From: Pullichristensenella sp002068815
GTDB taxonomy: Bacteria; Bacillota; Clostridia; Christensenellales; Aristaeellaceae
Assembly: GCA_040772885.1 (NCBI GenBank)
Contig: JAXGXF010000024.1
Coordinates: forward strand, 1-10,633
Direction: 5' to 3'
Length of the DNA: 10,633 nt
Part shown: positions 1-6,100 of the stretch, piece after piece
Position numbering within the stretch: the first letter of the stretch is position 1
How the letters are laid out: every line of letters starts with the position of its first letter
Position numbers and translations under genes: made by a program
Notes under the pieces: generated by a model
Seen by the model: only the letters and a program-made list of their open reading frames with translations
What the model was told of the DNA's origin: nothing
Database searches by the model: none

Positions 1-4
1 GGTA

Positions 5-167
5 ATACCAAGGAGGAATATTAATTTCTTCAAAGGGCCGAGGGATTTTCGATGCAGAACCAGGAGCCGGAGCGAAACGTAGCCGGGGACCTATGTTGAG
101 CGGAGAGCGACAAAGTTCTGCGCGAAAAGACCCGGCACGACGAGGAATTAATATTTCGGATTGGTAT
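5..167 (+). ncRNA. Candidate structured non-coding RNA, class unknown
   Basis: No plausible gene is seen in 1-183, but the + strand folds end to end. Bases 5-11 pair with 161-167 (7 bp). A symmetric GGA/GGA internal loop (12-14 and 158-160) follows. Then 15-30 pair with 142-157 in 16 consecutive pairs, three of them G-U. After an internal loop, 37-39 pair with 134-136, 42-44 with 131-133, 46-51 with 123-128, and 53-60 with 115-122. The tip (61-114) can form two small hairpins: 67-70 with 83-86, and 96-102 with 108-113. The G-U pairs would be A-C mismatches on the other strand, which favours + strand transcription, convergent with pyrR. I see no hallmark of tmRNA, RNase P RNA, SRP RNA or a tRNA, and I cannot assign it to 6S, raiA or another family. 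No U-rich terminator follows, and its promoter would lie outside the window. It could instead be a folded DNA element such as a MITE. Confidence 0.5.
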
Positions 168-183
168 GAGAGGGAATTTCCGG

Positions 184-720
184 TCACTTTTCGCAGAGCC
201 ACACGCTCGTCTCGCCGTCGGTTTCGTCAAGGCTCACGCGCACGAATTCCGAGAGCGCGGTCGGGATGTTCTTTCCGACAAAGTCCGCCCGGATCGGCAG
301 CTCGCGGTGGCCGCGGTCGATCAGCACCGCGAGCTGTATGCGCCGCGGGCGGCCGAGGTCGATCAGCGCATCCATCGCGGCGCGCGCGGTGCGGCCGGTA
401 AAGAGCACGTCGTCGACGAGCACGGCGATCCTGTCCTCGACGGGAAACGGAACGTCGGTACGGTTGAGCTTCGGGTCGCGCGACAGGTGCGTCAGGTCGT
501 CGCGGTAAAAGGTGATGTCGACGCTCCCGACCGGCACGTCGCGGCCCTCGACGGCGCGTATCGCGTCCCGCAGCATCCTCGCCAGCGGCTCGCCGCGCGT
601 GCGCACGCCGACCAGCACGACGTCCTCGACGCCCTTGTTGCGCTCGATGATCTCGTGCGCCATCCTCGTGATCGAGCGCGTCAGCTGTTTGTCGTCCATG
701 ATCTGCGTCTTCTTCTGCAT
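184..720 (-). CDS. pyrR: Bifunctional PyrR: pyr operon RNA-binding regulator / uracil phosphoribosyltransferase
   Basis: A 178-residue protein of normal PyrR length. In this family, PyrR binds pyr mRNA leaders when UMP is abundant and causes attenuation, and it also makes UMP from uracil and PRPP. Seen here: the PRPP-binding loop VLVDDVLFTGRTAR at residues 100-113, the flexible active-site segment with DITFYRDDL near 68-76, and the C-terminal PTALSE...LDETDGE region (153-170), where many relatives have PTSKSE. The reading frame stays open upstream, but the ATG at 720-718 has a GGGGGAGG ribosome site (736-729) eight bases away and gives the family-typical N terminus. It has its own promoter and is transcribed alone, away from a DegV gene. 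The leader of about 44 nt looks too short for a PyrR-controlled attenuator, and no other pyrimidine gene lies nearby, so its RNA targets must be elsewhere. Confidence 0.95.
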   Translation of the reverse strand: MQKKTQIMDDKQLTRSITRMAHEIIERNKGVEDVVLVGVRTRGEPLARMLRDAIRAVEGRDVPVGSVDITFYRDDLTHLSRDPKLNRTDVPFPVEDRIAVLVDDVLFTGRTARAAMDALIDLGRPRRIQLAVLIDRGHRELPIRADFVGKNIPTALSEFVRVSLDETDGETSVWLCEK

Positions 721-770
721 GGCGGACGCCTCCCCCGGAAATTCTAACCGCAAGCGAACCATACCGGTTG

Positions 771-799
771 AGCGTACCCAAATTTGACACAATTGTCAA
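771..799 (-). promoter_or_regulatory. pyrR promoter
   Basis: On the minus strand TTGACA (799-794) is followed after 17 bases by TACGCT (776-771). This is a perfect -35 and a weak but acceptable -10. The predicted start near 764 leaves a leader of about 44 nt before the pyrR ATG. Confidence 0.6.
784..799. promoter_or_regulatory. Inverted repeat TTGACA-CAAT-TGTCAA, possible operator
   Basis: A perfect 6-base inverted repeat with a 4-base centre lies in the region between the divergent pyrR and degV genes. One arm is the -35 box of pyrR. A dimeric regulator bound here would block the pyrR promoter directly. It lies about 40 bases upstream of the degV -10, so it could also affect that gene. No regulator is identified. 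Confidence 0.4.
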
Positions 800-833
800 G
801 TTAATTCCCGAGCACGCAAACTTAACACTGCAT

Positions 834-842
834 TGATATAAT
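834..842 (+). promoter_or_regulatory. Extended -10 promoter of the degV-family gene
   Basis: TGATATAAT (TGn + TATAAT) is a consensus extended -10 element. No good -35 lies 16-18 bases upstream, which is tolerated for extended -10 promoters. The expected start near 849 gives a leader of about 20 nt that contains the AAAGGAG ribosome site (856-862). Confidence 0.6.
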
Positions 843-868
843 TAGCGCACCAAACAAAGGAGACGGCC

Positions 869-1732
869 ATGAATACACAAAAAATCGGAATACTGACCGA
901 TTCCGGAACGGACGTGCCGGCGGAATATGCGCGCGAGCACGGCATCCGGATCGTCCCGCTGTCCATCCACTTCGGGGACGACGCCTATGAGGACGGCGTG
1001 ATCAGCCGGGAGGTGCTGTTTAAGCGCCTCGAGTCGGAGATGCCGAAGACCTCGCTCCCCGCGACCGAGCACATCACCGCCGCGTTCGAGGCGTTCGAGC
1101 GCGAGGGCTGCACGCATGTGTTCGCGATCACGATCTCCGGCGCGCTCAGCGGCACGAACGGCATGATCGCGCTGATGGCGCGGGACTTCCCGAACCTCGA
1201 CATACGCGTCGTCGATACGAAGAACATCGGCATCGCCGCCGGGTTCACGGTCATGCGCGCGGTCGAGATGATCGCGGACGGCGTTCCGGCCGACGAGATC
1301 GAGCGCATCCTCGTGCGCGACCTGCGCGAGACGCGCGTGTTCTTCTACGTGCCGACGCTGGAGTTCCTGAAGCGCGGCGGCAGGATCGGCAAGGTCGCCG
1401 CGACGATCGGCATCGCGCTCGGCATCCGACCGATCATCTCCTGCGACGAGGAGGGCGCGTACCATACCGTCGCGAAGCCGCGCGGGGAGGGCAAGGCGCT
1501 CGCCGCCGCGGTCAAGATCGCCGCGGACTTCGCGAAGGGCTACGTCTGCCGCGTCGCCGTCGCGCACGCGAACGCGCTCGAGACCGCGCAGCGCGTCCGG
1601 GACGACCTCAAAAAGCACCTCGAGAACGTGAAGACGTTCTTCGAGGGCGAGATCAGCGCGGCGCTCTCCGTGCACAGCGGCCCCGGGCTCGTCGGCATCG
1701 CCGTCGAGCGCGTCGCCCCCACCGCGGAATAG
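869..1732 (+). CDS. DegV family fatty-acid-binding protein
   Basis: A 287-residue protein of typical DegV length. DegV/FakB-type proteins bind a single fatty acid in a two-domain fold, and in Firmicutes some hand it to the kinase FakA for phosphorylation. Motifs seen: TDSGTDVP (10-17), TSLPAT (61-66, the position of TSQPS in relatives), ISGALSGT (89-96), DTKN (117-120), LEFLKRGGRIGK (164-175), IRPII (187-190) and HSGPGLVGI (269-277) near the C terminus. These are the ligand-site and headgroup-binding motifs of the family. The ATG has an AAAGGAG site 6 bases upstream. It is a single-gene unit between an extended -10 promoter and a hairpin terminator. No fakA-like kinase is present here, so a FakB role is an inference and the fatty acid bound is unknown. 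Confidence 0.93.
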   Translation: MNTQKIGILTDSGTDVPAEYAREHGIRIVPLSIHFGDDAYEDGVISREVLFKRLESEMPKTSLPATEHITAAFEAFEREGCTHVFAITISGALSGTNGMIALMARDFPNLDIRVVDTKNIGIAAGFTVMRAVEMIADGVPADEIERILVRDLRETRVFFYVPTLEFLKRGGRIGKVAATIGIALGIRPIISCDEEGAYHTVAKPRGEGKALAAAVKIAADFAKGYVCRVAVAHANALETAQRVRDDLKKHLENVKTFFEGEISAALSVHSGPGLVGIAVERVAPTAE

Positions 1733-1742
1733 CCGAACATAC

Positions 1743-1783
1743 AACCGCGCCGCACGGAGCAAGTCCCCGCGCGGCGCGGTTTT
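1743..1783 (+). terminator. Rho-independent terminator after the degV-family gene
   Basis: AACCGCGCCGC (1743-1753) pairs perfectly with GCGGCGCGGTT (1771-1781), an 11-bp stem with a 17-base loop, and TTTT at 1780-1783. The hairpin also sits 3 bases past the stop of the convergent permease gene. On that strand the tail is only TTGTATGTT, so it may work weakly in both directions. Confidence 0.8.
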
Positions 1784-1785
1784 GT

Positions 1786-2541
1786 TCACCCTCCGGACTT
1801 CTTCCGGAACACGACCGCCGCCGCGAAATACGCCGCGGCCGCATAGAGGAGCACCCAGAGCATGTGCGGCAGGATTTCGGCGCAATCGCCGGCGACCGCG
1901 GCGCGCGACATGTCAACCGCGTGCGCGAACGGAAGGAGATGCGCGATCCGGTCGACCGCCGTGCCCAGGAGCTTCAGGTCGAACCACGTGCCCCCGGCAA
2001 GCGTCGCGACCTGTATCAGGATCGAGCCGACGCCGCCGACCTGCCGATAGGTGAACGCCGAGCCGAGCAGCATCCCGATGCCCGTGAACAGCGCGCCTGC
2101 CGGGATCAGCACCGCGATGCCTGCGAGAAGCCTTCCCGTGAGCGGCAGCCCGAAGAACAGCATCGCGCCGAAGCAGACCGCGGACTGCGCCGCCGCCGCA
2201 ACCCAGAGCGGCAGCGAGTAGCCGAGCAGGAAGTCCCGCGGCTTCATCGGCGAGGCGAGCACGCGCGCGAGAAACGCCGACTCCCGGTCGCTTGCGACGA
2301 GCATGCCCGAGAACAGCGCGATGAACGAAAGGCTCAACACCGATATGCCCGGCGCGAGGTTCTCCGGCGCGAAGTGCGGCGCTCCGACGGCCATCTCGGG
2401 CACGTTTTTGTACATCGCGGACATCAGGAATATCAGCGCGACCGGGAGCCCGACCGCGAACAATATCGACAGCGGGTCGCGCAGTATCTCCCTGCGCGTG
2501 CGGGACGCGAATATCCAAGAGGCTCTCATGGAAGTCCTCAT
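1786..2541 (-). CDS. ABC-2 type transporter permease
   Basis: A membrane protein of about 251 residues with six hydrophobic stretches, near residues 24-42, 66-84, 108-132, 138-162, 171-187 and 226-245. This is the ABC-2 half-transporter layout. The N terminus carries RTRREILRDPLS, the amphipathic pre-TM1 segment common in these exporters, and a basic FRKKSGG closes the protein. Its ATG (2541-2539) overlaps the TGA of the ATPase gene in an ATGA, suggesting coupled translation. A second ATG at 2529 has a closer GAGG site and would give 247 residues, so either start is possible. It should dimerise and pair with the upstream ATPase to export an unidentified substrate, such as a drug, lipid or peptide. 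Confidence 0.88.
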   Translation of the reverse strand: MRTSMRASWIFASRTRREILRDPLSILFAVGLPVALIFLMSAMYKNVPEMAVGAPHFAPENLAPGISVLSLSFIALFSGMLVASDRESAFLARVLASPMKPRDFLLGYSLPLWVAAAAQSAVCFGAMLFFGLPLTGRLLAGIAVLIPAGALFTGIGMLLGSAFTYRQVGGVGSILIQVATLAGGTWFDLKLLGTAVDRIAHLLPFAHAVDMSRAAVAGDCAEILPHMLWVLLYAAAAYFAAAVVFRKKSGG

Positions 2542-3272
2542 TCCTCGACCGCCTCCGCTTCCGTCAGCTTCAAAAACGCGTCCTCGAGCGACGCCGTTCC
2601 GGTCTGTTCCTTTAATTCCGCCGCGGTTCCCAGCGCCTTCAGCCGCCCCGCGCCCATCACCGCGATGCGATCGGAGAGCGCCTCGGCCTCTTCCAGATAG
2701 TGCGTCGTGAGCACCAGCGTGCACCTCCCCTTCAGCGCCTCTAGGAAGTGCCACAATTCGCGCCGCGCACGGACGTCGAGCCCGAGCGTCGGCTCGTCGA
2801 GGAACAGCACGTCCGGGCGCGTGATCAGCGCCATCGCGACCGAGAGCCTGCGCTGCATGCCGCCGGACAGCTTCTTCGCGCGCTCGTTCCGCCGCTCGCA
2901 GAGGTGAAACTGCCCGAGCATCTCCTCCGCGCGCCCGCGCGCCTCCCCCCTGTCCGCGCCGTACAATTGCGCGATGAACTCGAGGTTTTCCCGGACCGTC
3001 AGGTTCGGCGCGACGGCGGTCTCCTGCGGCGACAGGTTGATCGCGCGCTTCACACCCTCCGGATCGGTCAGGATGTTCCTCCCCATCACGAGCGCGTCGC
3101 CCGCGGTCGGCTTCAGAAGGCACGAGAGCATGCGGACCGCCGTCGTCTTGCCCGCGCCGTTCTGCCCGAGCAGCGCGAAGAACTCGCCCTCGCCGACCCA
3201 GAGTGAAAGATGGTCGACCGCGAGCCGCTCGCCGAACGCGCGCGTCAGGCCGCGCATCTCAATCGCGTTCAT
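2538..3272 (-). CDS. ABC transporter ATP-binding protein
   Basis: A 244-residue nucleotide-binding subunit that should power the adjacent ABC-2 permease. All motifs are intact: Walker A GQNGAGKTT (36-44), Q-loop glutamine in SPQET (Gln83), signature LSGGM (135-139), Walker B VLFLDE (155-160), D-loop LGLD (163-166) and the switch histidine in TTH (His191). The C-terminal TASLEDAFLKLTEAEA is typical of the CcmA/DrrA-like exporter subgroup. The start overlaps the AbrB-like stop by 4 bases (ATGA) and uses GGAGGAG inside the end of that gene. The stop overlaps the permease start in the same way. This tight packing indicates coupled expression with near-equal amounts of the subunits. The substrate cannot be told from the sequence. 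Confidence 0.95.
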   Translation of the reverse strand: MNAIEMRGLTRAFGERLAVDHLSLWVGEGEFFALLGQNGAGKTTAVRMLSCLLKPTAGDALVMGRNILTDPEGVKRAINLSPQETAVAPNLTVRENLEFIAQLYGADRGEARGRAEEMLGQFHLCERRNERAKKLSGGMQRRLSVAMALITRPDVLFLDEPTLGLDVRARRELWHFLEALKGRCTLVLTTHYLEEAEALSDRIAVMGAGRLKALGTAAELKEQTGTASLEDAFLKLTEAEAVEE

Positions 3273-3496
3273 TGCTCCTCCGACTCGTCGCGCGCGGCGA
3301 ATATGTCCTCGGCGAATTTCCGCAGAAAGTCCGCCTTCACGATCGCGATGCCGCCCTGCCTCTCGTCGCCGAGCACGAGCAGCGTGTCGCCCGGGCCGAT
3401 GCCGAACACCCTGCGCGCGTCCCGCGGGATCACGATCTGCCCCTTCTCCCCGACCTTCACCGTCCCGAAGATATGCCTGCCGTCCGGACCGGGCAT
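3269..3496 (-). CDS. AbrB/SpoVT (MazE-like) DNA-binding regulator
   Basis: A 75-residue protein with one swapped-hairpin AbrB domain at about residues 11-43. GTVKVGEKGQIVIPRDARRV followed by FGIGPGDTLLVLGD is the family signature. The C-terminal tail KADFLRKFAEDIF is probably helical. Such proteins bind DNA as dimers or tetramers. This one is the first gene of an operon with an ABC ATPase and permease, so it likely controls its own operon; that is inference from position. A TTG at 3511 would add five residues, but it overlaps the GGAGG ribosome site, which is spaced eight bases from the ATG at 3496, so the ATG is chosen. No toxin gene lies next to it, so a MazE-type antitoxin role is unlikely. 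Confidence 0.9.
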   Translation of the reverse strand: MPGPDGRHIFGTVKVGEKGQIVIPRDARRVFGIGPGDTLLVLGDERQGGIAIVKADFLRKFAEDIFAARDESEEQ

Positions 3497-3504
3497 CGGA
3501 AACA

Positions 3505-3509
3505 CCTCC
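3505..3509 (-). promoter_or_regulatory. Ribosome-binding site that decides the AbrB-like start
   Basis: On the minus strand GGAGG (3509-3505) lies eight bases before the ATG at 3496. The in-frame TTG at 3511-3509 overlaps it, so it cannot be the start served by this site. Confidence 0.75.
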
Positions 3510-3523
3510 AACGATTCCTACAT

Positions 3524-3533
3524 TTCATATGAA
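3524..3533. promoter_or_regulatory. Palindrome TTCATATGAA over the AbrB-operon start site
   Basis: A perfect 10-base palindrome abuts the -10 box (shares base 3533) and covers the predicted transcription start near 3526. It is in the right place for a repressor operator. Autoregulation by the AbrB-like product is a reasonable guess, but AbrB proteins often recognise shape rather than a strict palindrome. Confidence 0.4.
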
Positions 3534-3561
3534 TTATACTCCTCTCCCGGGCCGATGTCAA
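3533..3561 (-). promoter_or_regulatory. Consensus sigma-A promoter of the AbrB-ABC operon
   Basis: On the minus strand TTGACA (3561-3556), a 17-base spacer, then TATAAT (3538-3533): a full match to the vegetative promoter in both boxes and spacing. The predicted start near 3526 gives a leader of about 30 nt. So strong a core promoter suggests the operon is held down by a repressor. Confidence 0.88.
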
Positions 3562-3564
3562 CAG

Positions 3565-3591
3565 AAAACCCGCCGGGCAGCGCCCGGCGGG
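3565..3591 (-). terminator. Rho-independent terminator after the PstS-like gene
   Basis: Read on the minus strand, CCCGCCGGGC and GCCCGGCGGG form a perfect 10-bp stem with a 3-base loop (3591-3569), followed by TTTT (3568-3565). It lies 16 bases past the PstS-like stop. The -35 box of the next promoter begins only three bases after the T tract, so the two operons are packed closely but insulated. Confidence 0.88.
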
Positions 3592-3607
3592 TGTAAAAAG
3601 TCCGGTT

Positions 3608-4471
3608 CTATGCAGCCGGCACGTAGTTGTGCGCGGTCAGGAACGCCTTCCCCTCCTCGGTCGTCAGGAAGTCGAACAGCCGCCTCGCGGGAGAATTCCT
3701 CGGCTCGTCCTTGCGGACGACAGCGTAGTTCGGCTGCGTGTACGGGTACTCCCGCGAGGCGATCGTCTCGTTCGACGGCGCGACGCCGTTTACCGACAGC
3801 AGCTTGATCCCCTGCTTTACGTACATCTCGGTCACGTAGTAGTAGACAGAATAGCCGATCGCGTCGGCGGAGTTGCGGTAGGACGCGACGACGTCGACGA
3901 GGTCGCCCATGTCGCCGGGGCGGAACTCGCTCGGCGCGTCGGTCATCTCGGCGCCCTTCATGACGACATTCTCCATCATGACCTGGCTTCCGGCGGTCGC
4001 GTTGCGCTGGTAGGCGAGTATCGGGAGGTCGTCGCCGCCAAGCTCCTTCCAGTTCGCGATCTCGCCTGTGTAGATGCCGACGATCTGCTCGTGCGAGACG
4101 TCCTCGACGGGATTCAGGTCGCTTATGAGAAACACGAGCGCGTCGACGCCGATCGGCTTCATCTCGAGCTCGACGTTCTTTTCCGCCGCGTAGTCGAACA
4201 CGTCGGACGCCGGGTTCCCGACGATCAAGATGTCCGCGTCGCCGTCGATCAGCGAGTAGAACGAGTCCGTCGTCTTGTGGTGCGTGATCGCGAGCTTCGC
4301 CTCCTCCTCGGAGACGCCGGTCGAGGCCATCATCAGTGCGTAGCTCAGCGGCAGCATCGCGGTGGAGCCGTCCACCTTCGGATACTCCTGAATGCCGAAC
4401 TTCGGCACCTCCGCGAGCGCGCACGCCGACAGCATGCCGAGGACCAACAGCACTGAAATCCACCGTTTCAT
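3608..4471 (-). CDS. PstS-like phosphate/substrate-binding protein, exported
   Basis: A 287-residue protein of the PBP-like fold related to PstS. The N terminus MKRWISVLLVLGMLSACALA is a signal peptide. LSAC (14-17) fits a lipobox, so it may be a lipoprotein anchored by Cys17; cleavage after ALA (18-20) is the alternative. PstS-like segments: DGSTAMLPL (34-42), IGVDALVFLIS (108-117), YTGEIANWKELGG (134-146), AIGY (204-207) and YPYTQPNY (242-249). Where PstS proteins usually have a GSGT-type phosphate loop, this one has QRNATAGSQ (155-163), so phosphate as ligand is unproven. The start has AGGAGG eight bases upstream, overlapping the stop of the WG-repeat gene. No pstC, pstA, pstB or phoU gene is beside it. 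A role in sensing or scavenging rather than classical Pst import is possible. Confidence 0.85.
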   Translation of the reverse strand: MKRWISVLLVLGMLSACALAEVPKFGIQEYPKVDGSTAMLPLSYALMMASTGVSEEEAKLAITHHKTTDSFYSLIDGDADILIVGNPASDVFDYAAEKNVELEMKPIGVDALVFLISDLNPVEDVSHEQIVGIYTGEIANWKELGGDDLPILAYQRNATAGSQVMMENVVMKGAEMTDAPSEFRPGDMGDLVDVVASYRNSADAIGYSVYYYVTEMYVKQGIKLLSVNGVAPSNETIASREYPYTQPNYAVVRKDEPRNSPARRLFDFLTTEEGKAFLTAHNYVPAA

Positions 4472-4483
4472 GGGCTCCGCCTC

Positions 4484-5953
4484 CTAATCCATCAGTTCCT
4501 CGTATTCGCTCGCCTGAAAGTACCAAGCGCCCGCCTCGTCGACGACGCCGTAGACGTCCGCGTACTTGACCCAGTAGCGGTCGCCGCCCAGGTACATCAA
4601 CTGCTCGTACACGGTCGGCAGCAAAACGCTTCCGTCCTGGTCGATCAGCCCGTAGCGGTAGGTGTCGTAGTCGACGGACGGGCCGTCCGCGCCGTTTTGA
4701 ATCTCGTAGTCCATCGCCATGTACCGGCCCTCGCCGTCCCTCCACCACAGCGCGCTCAATTCGCGGAACGGCCCGGCGATCTTCTTGAGCGCGTAGTCGA
4801 CGATGTACGTGCGGTACGTCGGCCACTCGCCGGCGGTGAGGATCAGCCGCTCCGGGACGCCCTCCGACGCCGAGAACGAGCCGTTGACGTACGCGCCCGC
4901 CTTCTCGGGCAGCGAGAACAGCAGCTTCCCGTCCATGCCGTAAACGGAGATGTTGCTGTCTGCGCCGACCGTGATCGCGCGCGCGTTCATCTCGTACGCG
5001 TAGACGTACCCGGCCTTCGGGAAGCTGTAGCTCGCGATCACCTTGAGCGTCTTGCGGTCGAGGATGTCCACGCTCTTCCCGCGGACCGCGCAGATGCTCG
5101 CGGCGCCCGACCAAGTGTCGCTGATGGCATCGTACGAGGGCTCGATCGCCCAGCTCCCGTCGGGCCGGAGCAGGCCGGTCAGGCCGCCGCCCGGCAGTCG
5201 CGCGGTCGCGTAGCCGTCCCGGAACGCGTCCGCGCCGTCGAACTGCGGCTCGATCTCAAACTCGCCGCGCGCGTTCACATAGCCGGTCAGCCACTCCTTG
5301 CCGACCTGCGTCGTCACCGCGAGCAGCCCGTCGGAGAGCTGGCCGTAGAGGTACGGAACGGTCGTGACGCCGGTGTCGGTCATCGCGCCGTCCGGCGCCA
5401 TGCGGTAGAGCCTCGCGACGTACGCGTAGCCGTCGCGGTCGTAGACGAAGCTCTCCTCGGGCGTCACGAGGTAGCCGCCCTCGCCGTCGGGCACGATGCC
5501 GCCGTACTTCGCCTCGAGCAGCACGTTGCCGCGCTCGTCCAGCGCGCCCATCAGGTCGCCCTGGTAAAAGGTCACGATGCCGGAGCGCCACCGGTGCGTC
5601 AGGTCGCCGTAGATCGCGTCCGTCAGCCGCCGCCCGGTCGCGTCGATGAGCGCGTACGTCGTGTAGCCCTCCTCGTCCGCGGGTCCGGTGCCGACGCGCA
5701 CGGGCGAGCCCGCGAACAGCCTGCGCTCCGGCGGGCACTCGTCGTCGGAAATCTGGTAGAGCAGCGCGTAGTCGCTTCGGCCGGTCAGTTCCGTTCCGTC
5801 GTACCCAATCAGCATCGAGCGCCCGTCGCCCGCGGGAATCGCAAACACCTCTCCCGCGCCCGTCGCGGACGCCGCGCTCGGCTCTTCCGCGGACGCGGAA
5901 ACCCCCGCCGCGACGAGCATCAGGCACAAAAGCGCCGCCAAGACCCTTCGCAT
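4484..5953 (-). CDS. WG-repeat-containing exported protein
   Basis: A 489-residue protein with signal peptide MRRVLAALLCLMLVAAGVSASA, probably cut before EE at 23-24. The mature part is made of degenerate WG (KWG) repeats. The best are GYVNARGEFEIEPQFD (224-239), GLLRPDGSWAIEPSYD (260-275), GALDERGNVLLEAKY (136-150), YGLIDQDGSVLLPTVYE (434-450) and YGVVDEAGAWYF (468-479). Proteins of this type are thought to form repeat-based binding surfaces outside the membrane, but their ligands are mostly unknown. The frame runs open well upstream, yet the ATG at 5953 begins the signal peptide and has a GGGAGGG site. The gene ends in TAG, overlapping the AGGAGG of the PstS-like gene 12 bases before its start. 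The two are therefore cotranscribed and may work together at the cell surface. No clear promoter was found in the 147-base gap upstream. Confidence 0.85.
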   Translation of the reverse strand: MRRVLAALLCLMLVAAGVSASAEEPSAASATGAGEVFAIPAGDGRSMLIGYDGTELTGRSDYALLYQISDDECPPERRLFAGSPVRVGTGPADEEGYTTYALIDATGRRLTDAIYGDLTHRWRSGIVTFYQGDLMGALDERGNVLLEAKYGGIVPDGEGGYLVTPEESFVYDRDGYAYVARLYRMAPDGAMTDTGVTTVPYLYGQLSDGLLAVTTQVGKEWLTGYVNARGEFEIEPQFDGADAFRDGYATARLPGGGLTGLLRPDGSWAIEPSYDAISDTWSGAASICAVRGKSVDILDRKTLKVIASYSFPKAGYVYAYEMNARAITVGADSNISVYGMDGKLLFSLPEKAGAYVNGSFSASEGVPERLILTAGEWPTYRTYIVDYALKKIAGPFRELSALWWRDGEGRYMAMDYEIQNGADGPSVDYDTYRYGLIDQDGSVLLPTVYEQLMYLGGDRYWVKYADVYGVVDEAGAWYFQASEYEELMD

Positions 5954-6032
5954 AGGACCCTCCCCCCTTCTTACGCGTATTGGACGAATTTTCCTGCGAT
6001 ATGGTTGCCCGTAACCCAAAATTTTCACCGGA

Positions 6033-6050
6033 CGCCGTATGAAAACGGCG
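6033..6050. repeat. Inverted repeat in the divergent WG-repeat/SSB-like spacer
   Basis: CGCCGT (6033-6038) and ACGGCG (6045-6050) are a perfect 6-base inverted repeat with a 6-base centre. It lies between two divergent genes and has no T tract on either side, so it is not a terminator. It could be an operator or chance in GC-rich DNA. No confident -35/-10 pair was found for either flanking gene. Confidence 0.25.
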
Positions 6051-6100
6051 CGCGCGGCATATGAATATATGGAATTGGATGAAATAACCGAGGTGATACG

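Noticed and set aside
5..167. The structured region as tmRNA, RNase P RNA, SRP RNA or tRNA
   Set aside because: No CCA-type acceptor end with T-loop, no RNase P core motifs and no SRP GGAAG-type apical loop were found.
721..770. A PyrR-responsive attenuator in the pyrR leader
   Set aside because: The predicted leader is only about 44 nt, with no terminator hairpin or PyrR-binding loop visible.
3269..3496. The AbrB-like protein as a toxin-antitoxin antitoxin (MazE type)
   Set aside because: The next gene is an ABC ATPase joined by a start/stop overlap; no small toxin gene is next to it.
3558..5114. A 518-residue open frame overlapping the PstS-like and WG-repeat genes on the same strand
   Set aside because: It is Arg-rich low-complexity translation in the wrong frame; the two overlapped genes have signal peptides, ribosome sites and recognisable folds.
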